From NCBI GenBank assembly GCA_037179385.1, contig CM074180.1, forward strand, positions 30,485,455 through 30,549,454: a DNA stretch of 64,000 bases, in the 5' to 3' direction. The DNA comes from Holothuria scabra. Lineage: Eukaryota > Echinodermata > Holothuroidea > Aspidochirotida > Holothuriidae. The position numbers and the translations under genes are program-made. Below are positions 43,601 to 53,578 of this stretch, piece by piece. Position 1 is the stretch's first letter. Each line of letters starts with the position of its first letter. A model generated the notes under the pieces. The model saw nothing but the letters and a program-made list of their open reading frames with translations. It was not told the DNA's origin and made no database searches.

Positions 43601-46600
43601 TTTTGCAAACACTCACTCAAGAGATTTCCTAACCCAAGCTCGTGGGTCATAGACGCATGGATTGCCTCTCAGACAGTTTACAATTGTAGAACTTACTCCG
43701 TGCAATCTTAGTTAGACTCAAAGGGCTTGGCTATAAGCCCCTGGAAACTCTCTTGTCCCAATGTACTTTGATATCAATTTCAAATTGGAGGTGAACAGGT
43801 CAAAAGCACATTTCGTAAGATGCAACTTGAATTACAAATACAGACTGATTTTGTTTAAATACTATTCGCAAAATAATTTGCATCCTACAAAACGGAACAA
43901 ATTGCATTGCTTACCGAAATAACGTAAAACAGCAGTGTGTGTAGCCTGTGACTTTTTAGTAAGTATAAACAGACCCTGAGAAACAAACACACCCAACCAG
44001 GCCTGGACCAAAATGTAACAGAAAACAACAGTCAGTATCCACACACACAGCAAAGGAAATGAAAGTCTTCAACCGCAGTGCAGTACAGTATGCACATGAT
44101 CGACATAACTTGATCTCAATGCGGGGATTTTTACACACTTCCATTGACTGTATCCCTAGTTGTGATTGGCCCATTGCTTTTTACATAGACTTGCTGTTGT
44201 ATTTTGGTATGCAACTGCATATGTCTCATTGTTAAAATTGAATGAATTTAGAAAGCATTTTTTATGTAGGAAGAGCTCACAGAGTTTTAGGAGTTAGGAG
44301 TTTCTATGAATGTTAACCAAACATGTATTACTTGCATTTTAGTGATAAGTTAGAACTTCACAATAAGGTCTGAGGGCACGGCAGCCATTTGGGGAGGGCA
44401 CAACAGCAACTTTGGCCGTGAATTTTAACCATTTTACCAGGGCATCACAGCAAAAAGGAAATGTATGACAGCAATGGCTGTCGTAGCCACCGTTAAATTC
44501 GAGACCTGCCTAGGTCTTTCTCAGAAGTTTCTTAATTCAAATTTGTACCATTCATACTATAATCATAGCAGAAATTCTTAGAACCAAAGTGGAGGACTTT
44601 GCACTTATCAGCAATAAAAGAAATTTGCCAAGTCTGATACCATGAAAATAAATTATCCAAATCATTAAAGCCAAAAGAAAATATCCTTATCCCCAACCTT
44701 CCTATAGAGTTAAGTATCACCAGCAAACTCCCTTATACTGGAAGTGATAGAGCTATCAATATCATTCATAAAAATTAAGAAAAGGAGTAGGCCAAGAATA
44801 GAACCCTGTGGTACAACACTTGAGACTTCTTTCCAAGAATTGCCATTGACAACAATCCTCTGAGATGAACCATTGAGCCCCGAATTGATCCACTGTGCAC
44901 CTCACCAATGCAATTTTCTTGCTGACCTTGTAACATCACCAACACTTTTGTTTGTTCCTTGTTGCCTTGAGTACAGTACCTCCCAAAATATAAATAGGTC
45001 TATTTTTCACCACTACCTTCTTGAGTGGTAGACATAACTTTGTAACATCAGAAACAGTTCTGCTGACAAATTTCCACGATTTGGCAGGGCCTAAGTGAGA
45101 CAAATCTGCAAAAAAATCTACGCTTAGCTCTTCTTTTGCACGACTTAAGTTAACAATACTGAAGTCAAGAACAGTTTTGTCACTACTTGGATGTTTACTG
45201 AAACAACACAAGTCAAAACTAATAAGTTCATGGTCACTACACCCAACCTTACCACCACTCCTCACATTTCTGACCATATTTTCATCAGTACTTAACACCA
45301 AATCTAATCAATTATCCTCACAAGTGAGAAACAGAACATGCTGAGAGATCAAACATTCAGACGCCACCTCAAGAAACTTCCTCCCAAGTGACTCGCTATT
45401 GCATAGATGCGAATCAATATCAGGAAAGTTGAAATCCCCAACAAAACCGCCCTCTTAGAAGATAGTTTCTTCAAACTAGGGTTGGGCAGTCCCGTGAAAA
45501 TATTGGTACCAATATTGCTAAACACACAGAACCTGTACTGAGGCAGTACCAGTTCTCTACTTCAGGGTGGGGAAGACTTCAGGGTGGGGAAGTCAGGTGG
45601 GAAGGAACCTAATCCCCACATGGCCCCCATGTTATCCTGCACATTAATGCACCTAGGTGTTCGATTGGGTTATCTTCTGTGCAAGAACCTCTGCTCTAAA
45701 TGTTTGTTTAAATATTTTAATCATCCACACATCCTTGCAGTTTTTTTTGTCAGCGGGTATATACCAGTATTTTTCCAAGAACAGGTATTAGTAACACAAC
45801 AAATATCTTCTGTATTTTTATTACCTGTACCTCTAGAACCAGTATTGACAACAGTACCAGTATACCACCCAACACTACTTCAAACTTTGAATCAAATTCA
45901 AATGGTGAATGCACCATTGTACATGCCTATATGTTTAAATATATGCATACATATGTGTGTGGTTACTTGCGTATATGTAGGCCTACGTATAATTCCTTGT
46001 CTTTAGGCATACATATATGTATATTCACATCTATAACACGTAGAACTACTGTAAGACGATACTTATATTATTTGAAATTATTTCACCAACAATGGGGCTT
46101 GTAGCACAGTCGGCAAGCACTCTGGTCTAGAGGCTACAACAGTAGGGTATAGGGTTAGAATACAGGTCTAACCATTGTTTTTCCTTCTTCCACAGAACTA
46201 ACCATTCACTTCTTTCCACAACAAAGATACCATACAGCTCTTTGTTTTTCTCTGAAAAATTGTAAGTTTCAACCAACTCTTTAAAGTTGAGAGTCGTTTA
46301 AAAATGTCACTTCTAGTCACTGGTTCTAAATTAGTACCCATATTTTTGTTCAATTCATCTTGGCTGTTGTAATCTGAAGTGTACTAGCTTCCAGTTGTCA
46401 ATAGCAGCAATCCTAACAATATTGTAGCCAAGCTTAAGTTGTGATAAAAATTGTGACATCACTTTGGTTGCTTACATTATCCACCTGATGTGTGAAATTT
46501 GGCAGTTTTACAGCTAGCCCTAGGCCTCATGATAACTGCTGAACCAGTCAATATGATATCACTAAGTTTTGAAGCAATCTGATTGAATATTCACCAGGTC

Positions 46601-49600
46601 CAATTTAAGGCATTGGTCTTTAACCACCCTCTTGGCTGTGTGCCAATATTAGTGAAATCTTCAAAAAAGGTGACCATTCCCTTGCCTCTAACTACAGGCT
46701 GGTCTCCCTTACCTCAATTTGCTGCAAAGTACTTGAGCACATTTTACATTCTCGTATTATGCATCATTTTAAACTATTCAGTTATCACAAACAGGCAGCA
46801 TGGTTTTAGACAATGCCATTCCTGTCAATCTCAACTGATTGTAACTACCAGTGACATAGTGCAGTCTTTAAATCACAGATCCCAGACTGGCATAATAATA
46901 ATGGATTTTTCTAAGGCGTTTGATGTGGTTCCTCATAACCTTCTGCTTTGTACTGTAAACTACAGAACTATGGCATAAGAGGTCATGGATTGCCAACTTC
47001 CTCAAGTTAAGGACGGAGAGGGTTGTGGCAGGTGGTGATTTCTCTGATTGGGCAGATGTTATCTCTGGTGTCCCCCAAGGTACAGTTCTGGGTCCCCTGT
47101 TATTCTTAGTCTACATTAATGACCTGCCCAATAATATCTCTTCCGAAGTCAGACTTTTTGCTGACAATTGTGTAATTATAGACAGATAAGGAATAATCTT
47201 GACCAAGTTCAACTCCAAAATGATTTAAGCATTCTGTCTGAATGACAAAATATTTGGCAAATGCACTATAACACCAACAAGAGCTTTGCAAAGAGGATTA
47301 CTCACTCAAGGAAATCCAAGATTTTTAATTACACTCTTGATAATGATCCTCTGCACCCCTTACCTGGAAAAGACATACTTTTATACTCCTGTCCCAGGAG
47401 TGTTAAAGTTAATGCCTATCTTGTTAGGTCTTTATTGGAGTACTCATCTTCTGTTTGGGATCCCTACACTGTTTCCCCATCCAATTAGGTTGGCAAATCC
47501 AAAATGGGACAATAGGTTTGTTTGTAATGACTACTCCCCCCCCCCCTCCCTGGTAGCATGACTGAAATGTTGAAAGACCTAGGATGGGATAGTCTCCAAG
47601 ACAGATGTACTGTCAACAGGCTACAGCAGCAAATCTTCACCTGTCACAAAGCCAGATTGGGCCTCCTAGCCATGCCAATGAAGGACCTACAACCAGTCCA
47701 GTAGTCTTCTAGGCATCATCACTCTAATAGTTTTAGAAACATACCAACCAATAAGGACTGCTACAAATATAGTTTCTTTCCTTGGATCGAGCAAATCTCA
47801 AGGACATCAAGCATTTCAAGAATGCAGCCTTAAGGATCCTCAGACAGGGCAACTAACCACATATGCACACTCAACCCTGCCCATTTGACTCCACTAGGAG
47901 TGTTGTGCAGTATTTAGCCAGATCCAGAAGACTATAGAGGCTTTGCAATTACGTCACGGAACCGCCATGCTGGAGGACATTCATGCCAAATACACATGGC
48001 TTTGTACCGAACGCACTGCACAGTGTGCACTGTGATATGCACGGTGTGTACAAATTCAACGAGCAAGCGCGTCCCGTATGGTTTACTACGTAGTTACATG
48101 TACTCCAACATGGCCGCCGGAGAGAATTATGACGTCATGTGAAAAGCCTCTATTGATTCAGCATTGGCCTAGCGGGTTACAGTTAGTTTCTCGACCCATT
48201 TGTTTCCTCCCCTATGAAAAAATAGTTTCCGCCAATAAAAATGTTAGTTTCCTCGCCTACTGTTTTTCAGTGGGGAAGAATGTGATAAACTTTTGATAGG
48301 GCCTAACATTATTTGACATCCTAAGGCTTAGTTGACATTTTTTGTTCGTATTTTATAGAAAGTTTTTCTATAATTTTTATTTAGAGGTCTAGCTAGTCTA
48401 AAGGTTAGACCAAGGCTTAAGCCGGTCCTACATTTGTCATTTGAGGTATACACAAATCACAACCTCATAGGTCTAAGTTAATTACTGAGTAGCCTAGCAT
48501 GTCTGTTTTGCAATTAACCCAATACCTTTTTTAACTTTCAACAAAATTTCTCACCCGAAATTTAATTTACCTCTAGGAGAGGAAACTAACGTTTTTTTTT
48601 GGGGGGGGGGGGAACTAACTTTTTGTAGGGGACGAAAACGGGTCTGGAAACTAACGGACCCCGCCTTCAGCCTAGGCTAGGCTATGAAGCTGAATTTAAG
48701 GGACACTTCATCTTTAGCTGTAAAGTGATTGATCTTGAGTCGGTCACTATGTACAAAACGTATGGCATGTACACCATTAGCCCTTGAACAGGACCCAGCA
48801 TTACATTCCTGTACTATGCACTTCATTTCTGGGCCCTTGACCTCCAAAAGGGTAATTTTGGCTGGATAATTCTGCGAGTAACATTAAAGGTAAAGAGCAG
48901 TCCTCCCAAACTTATTTTGAAGAACCAGAATGCAAAAATGCATTGAGGTTTCGATGATGCACACAGAACATGTTCTTTTCAAAAAAGGTGCATTGATTGT
49001 AACATATGGTGACCCAAAGTGACCTTTGACTCCACCAGTAAGTAACTGGTTTTTCTCTTAACCACAACACTTCTACAATGAAAAGCCAAATTTCATGCTG
49101 TGCCTTAAGATATTCTATCCTATTAACAAAGTTTTCATAGTTTGATCTCTGGTGACCCCAAGTGACCTTCAACCTCCACCAAGGTCGACAGAGGCCATCT
49201 TCCAACCATCACACACCCACCTTGAAATACAAAGTAGGAGTTTTCAAGGTTTGACCTTGGATAACCCCAGGTGAACTTTGACCTTTACCAAAATTAATAG
49301 GGTCCACCCTCTCGTCATCATTCATTAACAAACCAAGTTTGAAAAAATCCAAGCTTTCTACAATTAGATATCATGCAAACAAGGTTTTTGGGGTTTGAGC
49401 CTCCTGTGACCCTGGATGACCTTTTTTCTCTAACAAAATCAATAGGGTTCTCCCTCACATTATGATGCACCAACTTACCAAGTTTGAGATTAATCAAAGT
49501 TTCCTACCTTGAGATATCATGCAAACGAGGTTTTCGGAGTTTGACCCCCTGCAACCCCAGATGACCTTTGACCCCTACCAAAATCAGTAGGATTTTTCCA

Positions 49601-52600
49601 TACATCAAAATGCATCAACATATTAAGTTTGAAATCAATCTAGCTTCCTTGCTTGAGATATCATGTAAACAAGGTTTTCAGAGATTGGCCCCCTGTGACC
49701 CCAAATGACCTTTGACCTCTACCAAAATCAATAGGGTTCTTCCTTACATTATGATGCATCAACTTCTCCAGGTTGAAATCAATCCAAGCTTCCTACCTTG
49801 AGATATCCTGTAAACAAGGTTTTTGGGGATTGACCCCCTGTGACCCCAAATAACCTTTGACCTCTACCCAAAATCAATAAGGTTCTTCGTCCCATCATAC
49901 TGCATCTACAAATCAAGATTCAAATCAATCCAAGCTTCCTACCTTCAGATATCGTGTAAACAAGATTTTCGGGGTTTGACCCTCTGTGACCCCAAATGAC
50001 CTTTGACCTCTACCAAAATCTAAAGGGTTCTTGCTTACAACATAACGCATCAACATCTTGAGTTTGAGTTTAATCCAAGTTTCCCAACTTGAGATATCAT
50101 GTAAAAAATGTTTTGTGGGTTTGACCCCCTGTGACCCCAAATGACCTTTGACCTCTACCAAAATTAGTAGGGTTCATCCACCCATCATACTGCATCAACA
50201 TATTAAGTTTGAAGTCAATCCAAGCTTCCTACCTTAAGATATTATGTAAACATGGTTTTCCGGGTTGAACCCCTGTGACCCCCAAATGACCTTTCAACTT
50301 GACCAAAACCCATACCATTCTTCCTCTTGATATGGGTCATCTATGTACGAAGTTTGAAAACTTCCAGACAATTCTACCTTCAGATACTGTGCTAATGAGT
50401 GAAATGTTAAGTGTTTCAAGTCCTATGAACATTTCTACATTGAGATACTCTGTTAATTAGTTAAATGTAGAGTGTTTCAAGTCCATTGACACCTGTGACA
50501 CCAAATAACCTTTAAACTCGTTGAAAACTGATATTGTTCTTTTTCTTGATATAGGACATCTATGAACCAAGTTGAATACTTTCAAACATTCATACCGTCA
50601 GATACTGTGTTAATGAGTTAAATGTAAAGTGTTTCAAGTCCTATGGCATTTCTACATTGAGATACTGCGTTAATGAGTTAAATGTAAAGTATTTCAAGTC
50701 CTTTGACACCTGTGACCCCAAATAACCTTTGAACTCAACAAAAACTTATGCTGTTCTTTTTCTTGATATGGGACATCTATGTACCAAATTTGAATACTTT
50801 CAAACATTCCTATCGTGCCATATCGTATTGTAAAGTGTTTCGAGTCCTTTGACCCCTGTGACCCCGGATGACCTTTGAACTCCACCAAAAACGATAGGGT
50901 TCTTCCTCTTCATATGGGGCATCTAAGTACCAAGTCTGAAAACTGTCAGATATTCCTATCTTGAGATATCGTGTTAACGAGTTAGTTGTGTTAAATGTAA
51001 AGTGTTTCAAATTTTTGACCCCTGTGACCTCAAATGACCTTCAAACTCGACCAAAATAAATAGGGTTCTTTCTCTTTATATGGGGCATCTATGTGCTAAG
51101 TTTGAAAACTCAGCCACATTCCTATCTTGAGATATCATGTTAACAAGCAAAGTGTCACAAACACACACACACACACACGCACACACACACATACATACAC
51201 ACACGCCATCATGATTGCATTGGTTTCTCTTACCATCGAAACCAAAACGCTAAACAGCACAAGTTTCGTCTTATTTCTCTTCAAAGTATCTCTCATAACA
51301 CTTTATGATTTAACTATTGCATATTCAAGGTAAACTGAGCAGTTCTTTGTAGTAAATTTCACATTTGAAGAGAGAAAACATTGTCACATGACTCCCAACA
51401 GCCAATCATGAAACTGGACAGTCTACTACACATCTTCAATTTGGGATGACTGCGCTTGACCTTTAAGCCAGTGCAAATTATTTTTCAGTTGAAGAAGTGT
51501 TTGTCATGTGATCTCATATGAGGTCAGAGGTCTGTACATTCACGACACAGGGAAAATTCTCATAACTTGAGCGGTAAAAGTCACAACACATTGCTTTCAA
51601 CGTGGTTTTTACCTTATTTTTTTTTCACAGGACAAATGTGGGCAAATCAATTTTCCATAAAGTTTTAACGTGTTTGTCTTTGTGGCTCTTTATGAGGGGG
51701 CTATGTCAATGTTCCCGAGGTTGGTTCAGTGTTCCCGCACGACATTAGTACTTCTGGGAATATCGAATCTCGGGAAAAACGAGCCTTGTTATCAGCACCG
51801 AATCATCAAGATACATACAGAAGCCGGGAACCTTGGGAACATTGAACCCAGGGAATATCGGGTAGACCCCTTTATGAGAGGCGGTAATGTACACCCCATA
51901 CTCTTTCCAGATCCTGTTGGAAGGATGCCAACAACATCTTTTCCATTAAGTACTGCTTGGATAATATTAAGCTGGTCTTCTGTGAGGTCAAACTGAAAAC
52001 CGTGCTTATATTTAACGTCCTAGGCAGCGACAACAACTTTGTTCTTTGACAACGCCACACTGGTCATTAACAGCGCACAATGGCACGACCATATTTTGTC
52101 AGGATGTATTTACATGGGGAAGCCTATGCAGTGACTTTAGAATATCATAATGTACAGAGAGCTTGCTATATGAAGTACAAAGTATTGACTAGCCGGGCTT
52201 ACTAATTGGTCTTCGATAGCTTGTCAAGCAGGAGTCCTTCCCATCATGCAACACGGCAACAGACGATCAAGATGTCAACGTTACTGCAAAGGATGGCACC
52301 ACATTTTCCCTGCCTTTTGCCATGAATTCGCTGGTATGAAACATTCCAGAAGGTAAAAGTAGTATTTTAGAATGATCAAAATCATTATGTGAACTCAAAT
52401 CTGTTCTATGAACATAGGCCTAGCTACCATCGTAATTAGAGCTCAGTTTGTTGTTTTGGCTTAAAACGTTGTTACTGTAAGCTACCTTTGTACATGTAGG
52501 TCAGTGACCATACTAAGAAGTGACTAGAAGGAGCAGATTATACGGTCACGTTAAGTGACTAGTACACGATGTAGGCTACAACATTATTAATTGACCGACT

Positions 52601-53129
52601 CATGGTACCATGATAGAAAAGCCTAGTCTAGGCCTAACCTAGCCTAGGGGCTAGGCCTATTCCTAAGTTTCAGGGTAGCTTGCAGCCTTGCGCAAAATTC
52701 CACATAGGCTAGGTAGGCCTTATTATTATTATTACCTTGGTAGGCCTAACGTTAGGCCTAGGGTAGCGTGTTCCACCTTTGCTGTGTTGTCTAACTTTAG
52801 TTTGTCTTCAGCAACCCAGGCTAAAGTTAGGCTAATGACAGTGTATTGTTACTATGTTAGGCTTTGTTAGAGTAACGTTAGGCCTACCTTAGTTAGCGTT
52901 AGGACTAAATTAGCAATTTTACTGTAACTTAACTTAGGCCTAGGCCTAGCCTAGGCCTAGGCAATGCTTAACGAGTAACGTTAGCCTAGCCTAGGCTAGT
53001 TAGCCTAGTAGTAGGTTAGTTGTTTACCCTTGCTAGGGCGACACAAATAGATACTATCAATCCACAAAGGCCGGTTGCAATCAACAGCAAAGTTTCTGCA
53101 AAGGAAATAAGCCAATTCAATGCCGCCAT
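34478..53129 (-). CDS. TMEM179B: TMEM179B/TMEM179-like four-pass membrane protein (five coding exons)
   Basis: Joining minus-strand 53129-53028, 43214-43024, 37867-37721, 35315-35207 and 34615-34478 gives one frame of 228 residues (human TMEM179B 219, TMEM179 about 233). All junctions are GT-AG with phases 0, 2, 2, 0. Hydrophobic segments fall at about 10-32, 68-91, 103-126 and 184-202. The match to TMEM179B is best at 'YHRLMLPAIV..FVSACLLSIGFKRFCNS' (TM3) and 'GFDGNCILFSS' after TM1. A likely N-glycosylation site is N51 (NGT) in the first loop; paired cysteines occur at 41, 50 and 66. The molecular function of the family is unknown; it is a tetraspan protein of cell membranes. Assignment to TMEM179B rather than TMEM179 is by the TM3 text and is less certain than the family. 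Confidence 0.88.
35207..35315 (-). CDS. TMEM179B: TMEM179B-like coding exon 4
   Basis: The acceptor CAAATTTTCAG and donor CAG|GTATTTG bound 109 bases entering in phase 2. They encode the extracytoplasmic loop CATPPSSWNRHPTCETFPEH then KDFTSTNYFQLFTTSQ. This corresponds to the 'C..FYSNLHNAETSS' loop of TMEM179B. The most open alternative frame in this stretch is a shadow. Confidence 0.83.
35900..36989. other. Intron 3 sequence, nothing firm
   Basis: Part of the intron between exons 3 and 4 of the TMEM179B-like gene. Overlapping short ORFs on both strands (36608-36904 and 36612-36821) show no domain. Confidence 0.4.
36990..39035 (-). repeat. Degenerate minisatellite related to the 144-bp family (array 3)
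   Basis: Outside exon 3 of the TMEM179B-like gene, repeated phrases of the type TGACCCCAAATGACCTTTGA, CCTCCACC and TTGAGATATC appear near 37080-37200, 38060-38160, 38360-38400, 38500-38545, 38620-38660 and 38815-38855. The right end at 38940-39035 has AAGTGTCACATAAACACACA then an AC-rich microsatellite, like array 2. Units are eroded and the spacing is irregular. Exon 3 lies within the span, so two degenerate blocks may flank it. Confidence 0.6.
37721..37867 (-). CDS. TMEM179B: TMEM179B-like coding exon 3
   Basis: A strong acceptor (TTTTTCTTTTACCACCAG) and donor (CTC|GTGAGT) bound 147 bases, phase 2 to 2. They encode HRLMLPAIVANFLSLICMFV then SACLLSIGFKRFCNSYTSSY, the third membrane segment and the family's best conserved block. 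Confidence 0.92.
39945..40101 (-). CDS. Candidate alternative terminal exon, Cys/His-rich (zinc-finger-like)
   Basis: On minus, a strong acceptor (CTTTGCTGCATTGTTTTCAG) leads into an open frame starting CTEYFIFHCCHKRLMRHF, continuing through 'AHKHCPICQYETRPLK' and ending QLG, then TAG at 39947-39945. The C..C-C-H..H..H..CPIC spacing resembles a treble-clef or RING-type zinc site, but I recognise no family. It enters in phase 2, which matches the phase-2 end of exon 2 of the TMEM179B-like gene (43024) and restores a tyrosine codon. It lies in intron 2 of that gene. It may be an alternative 3' exon or the last exon of a nested gene. Confidence 0.4.
40320..42260. other. Intron 2 sequence of the TMEM179B-like gene, nothing firm
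   Basis: AT-rich text without ORFs of note. A T-arm-like phrase GTGTTCAAATCCCGGCACC at 41673-41691 suggests a decayed tRNA-derived SINE, but no matching A box was identified. Confidence 0.4.
42265..42512 (-). mobile_element. tRNA-derived SINE (Glu-like head), copy 1
   Basis: On minus, TGGTCTAACGGTAAGAG (A box, 42504-42488) and GGTTCGCTTCC (B box, 42460-42450) sit at tRNA spacing, with CTC in the anticodon position. The head resembles tRNA-Glu, followed by about 170 bp of unrelated body ending in a TTAG/AGATAGAG-type tail. The head is not a functional tRNA, because the acceptor stem does not pair and the body follows directly. The body and tail recur alone at 62823-62903. Confidence 0.8.
43024..43214 (-). 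CDS. TMEM179B: TMEM179B-like coding exon 2
   Basis: The acceptor CCCCTTTTCAG and donor AATA|GTAAGA bound 191 bases. They encode NGFDGNCILFSSAKWCNGTD, then the second membrane segment SCQFIIGSEIVISFYALLYA and TYHACYLVEQVKE. The first cysteine-containing loop parallels 'FSGRCPLYG' of TMEM179B. The exon starts in phase 0 and ends with two bases of a tyrosine codon. Confidence 0.92.
43363..45480 (-). mobile_element. CR1-like LINE remnant with endonuclease and partial RT, internally deleted
   Basis: Minus-strand homology to the LINE at 1-1385 covers 43363-43453 and 44515-44895 (CKVLHFG, DLDNLFSWYQTW). Next to it, 45460-44936 encodes the 3' half of the APE-type endonuclease, with 'GGFVGDFNFPDIDSH' and the conserved SDH motif (KVGCSDHELISFDL). 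The RT middle is missing, so the copy is internally deleted. Its catalytic box reads FAGD instead of FADD. A hAT-like element interrupts it at 43454-44508. Confidence 0.82.
43454..44508. mobile_element. hAT-like element inserted in the CR1 copy
   Basis: The insert starts CAGGCCTCAAACTTCATATC and ends AAATTCGAGACCTG, imperfect inverted ends. CCTAGG flanks it on both sides (43448-43453 and 44509-44514), and the LINE sequence resumes exactly after it, as shown by comparison with the intact copy at 1-1385. CAG-type ends suggest hAT, though only 6 of the expected 8 duplicated bases are clear. 1055 bp, no transposase ORF. Confidence 0.75.
46092..46195 (+). mobile_element. tRNA-like SINE fragment
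   Basis: GGGGCTTGTAGCACAGTCGG carries an A-box-like TAGCACAGTCGG, and 60 bases later GGTTAGAATAC resembles a B box. Spacing fits a tRNA-derived promoter. No functional tRNA fold is apparent. Confidence 0.45.
46580..47930 (+). mobile_element. LINE remnant (L2/CR1-type reverse transcriptase), plus strand
   Basis: Readable RT blocks, scattered over three frames, are 'KKGDHSLASNYRLVSLTSICCKV', 'KQHGFRQCHSC', 'TGIIIMDFSKAFDVVPHN', 'GIRGHG', a frameshifted 'SGVPQGTVLGPLLFLVYIND', and a catalytic box degraded to FADN near 47155-47170. The 3' part keeps 'MLKDLGWDSLQDR..RL' and 'YKYSFFPW' from the thumb and tail, near 47565-47790. The copy is inactive. It differs from the CR1 copies at 1-1385 and 43363-45480, so at least two LINE families are present. 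A MITE starts right after it (47933). Confidence 0.85.
47933..48155. mobile_element. MITE with ATAGAGGCTTT..AAAGCCTCTAT ends, copy 2
   Basis: This is the best preserved copy of the family: ATAGAGGCTTTGCAATTACG at the left and TGACGTCATGTGAAAAGCCT then CTAT at the right form inverted ends. It agrees almost base for base with 29065-29287. It is inserted at or just past the 3' end of the LINE remnant. Confidence 0.87.
48156..48890. other. Low-complexity stretch with T/G homopolymers
   Basis: It contains AGGCTTAG/GCCTAGGCT words and a T9-G12 run at 48591-48612. The stretch 48170-48660 has repeated GGAAACTAACG-type phrases. No gene is seen. Confidence 0.45.
48898..51462 (-). mobile_element. TTAA-flanked (Kolobok/piggyBac-like target) element carrying a minisatellite
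   Basis: TTAA lies on each side (48894-48897 and 51463-51466). The ends are inverted: AGGTAAAGAGCAGTCCTCCC at the left, and the right end reads in reverse AGGTCAAGCGCAGTCATCCC. Ends starting AGG after TTAA fit Kolobok better than piggyBac (which starts CCY), but no transposase is present. Short relatives without the minisatellite lie at 10702-10936 and 60156-60409. The insert at about 48910-51245 is the 144-bp cassette. Confidence 0.78.
48910..51245 (-). repeat. Minisatellite cassette, ~145-bp monomers with DR1-like motif (array 2)
   Basis: TGACCTTTGACCT, or a variant of it, recurs at 49272, 49417, 49562, 49706, 49851, 49997, 50142 and 50287, at 144 to 146 bp intervals. Less regular higher-order spacing follows (50506, 50723, 50869, 51035). 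Read on minus it is the array 1 unit. The AC microsatellite at 51160-51205 and the ends (AACCAGAATGCAAAAATGC at the left; CATCGAAACCAAAACGC at the right) also match array 1. Confidence 0.9.
51640..52400. other. Intron 1 sequence with imperfect inverted repeat around 51660-51890
   Basis: CTTTATGAGG..GTCAATGTTCCC at 51687-51715 is partly mirrored by GGGAACATTGAACCCAGGG..CCCTTTATGAGAGG at 51835-51880, suggesting a diverged MITE. No coding evidence. Confidence 0.4.
52410..53025. repeat. AGGCCT/CTAGG low-complexity block at the 5' end of the TMEM179B-like gene
   Basis: Dense TAGGCCTAGGCC and GCCTAGCCTAGG words fill the first 600 bp of intron 1, immediately after the exon 1 donor (53027-53026). 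The 4790-5790 block occupies a comparable place in CRIPT intron 1. Confidence 0.65.
53028..53129 (-). CDS. TMEM179B: TMEM179B-like coding exon 1
   Basis: The start ATG at 53129-53127 opens 34 codons, MAALNWLISFAETLLLIATG then LCGLIVSICVALAR, ending at a GTAAAC donor in phase 0. The hydrophobic stretch is the first membrane segment and also fits a signal anchor. The start agrees with the MAL-type starts of the family. An upstream in-frame stop was not sought beyond this ATG. Confidence 0.87.
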
Positions 53130-53455
53130 CTGAGTAAAATGCGGTTATATGAACAATATGGACGGTGGTTACTAGTCAGTAGCTTGACACCTTGTCATGG
53201 GAAACACCTCCTACCGTACCGTTCCTGGCCTATGACATGAGTTCTTGTACACATACGGTTTACATATACTACATGCACTTTCGATGTATCTAGCCATACT
53301 ATAATGATGTCACCTGCTTGTCAGATCTATACACATGTATATTACAGATCAGTGCTTGACCCATGCACAGATATATACCTCTAGACAGTGTAACTCCGTA
53401 AGATGGAGGGCATTCTTTTTTATTTTCCTCGAAATTTATCATACCGTTACCTAGA

Positions 53456-53578
53456 ATGTTAGATAATGGGTCGAGGGCCCGGTTGGAGGTAGAGGGGAAG
53501 GGGAGGGGACAGGTGGGAGGAGAAGGTCGAGGGCACGGGTGGGGGGGGGAGAAGGTCGAGGGCACGGGTGGGGGGAGG
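53456..53578. promoter_or_regulatory. G-rich upstream block with 30-bp repeats (possible G-quadruplex)
   Basis: Runs of G alternate with AGGTCGAGGGCACGGGTGGG, which occurs twice in full and once in part. This lies about 330-450 bp upstream of the TMEM179B-like start codon, on the strand opposite to the gene. A promoter role is inference from position only. hAT copy B is inserted at its right end. Confidence 0.45.

Noticed and set aside
43349..43711. 120-codon open frame on plus
   Set aside because: It runs across the junction between the LINE remnant and the hAT-like insert, so it is antisense to repeats and not a gene.
45584..46006. 140-codon open frame on plus
   Set aside because: No recognisable domain, low-complexity CIHMCVVTCVYV-like end from an ATATGT-rich repeat, and no splice context.
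51150..51205. AC microsatellite as an independent feature
   Set aside because: It is a constant part of the minisatellite cassette (also at 14788-14830 and 38960-39020), so it is described there.
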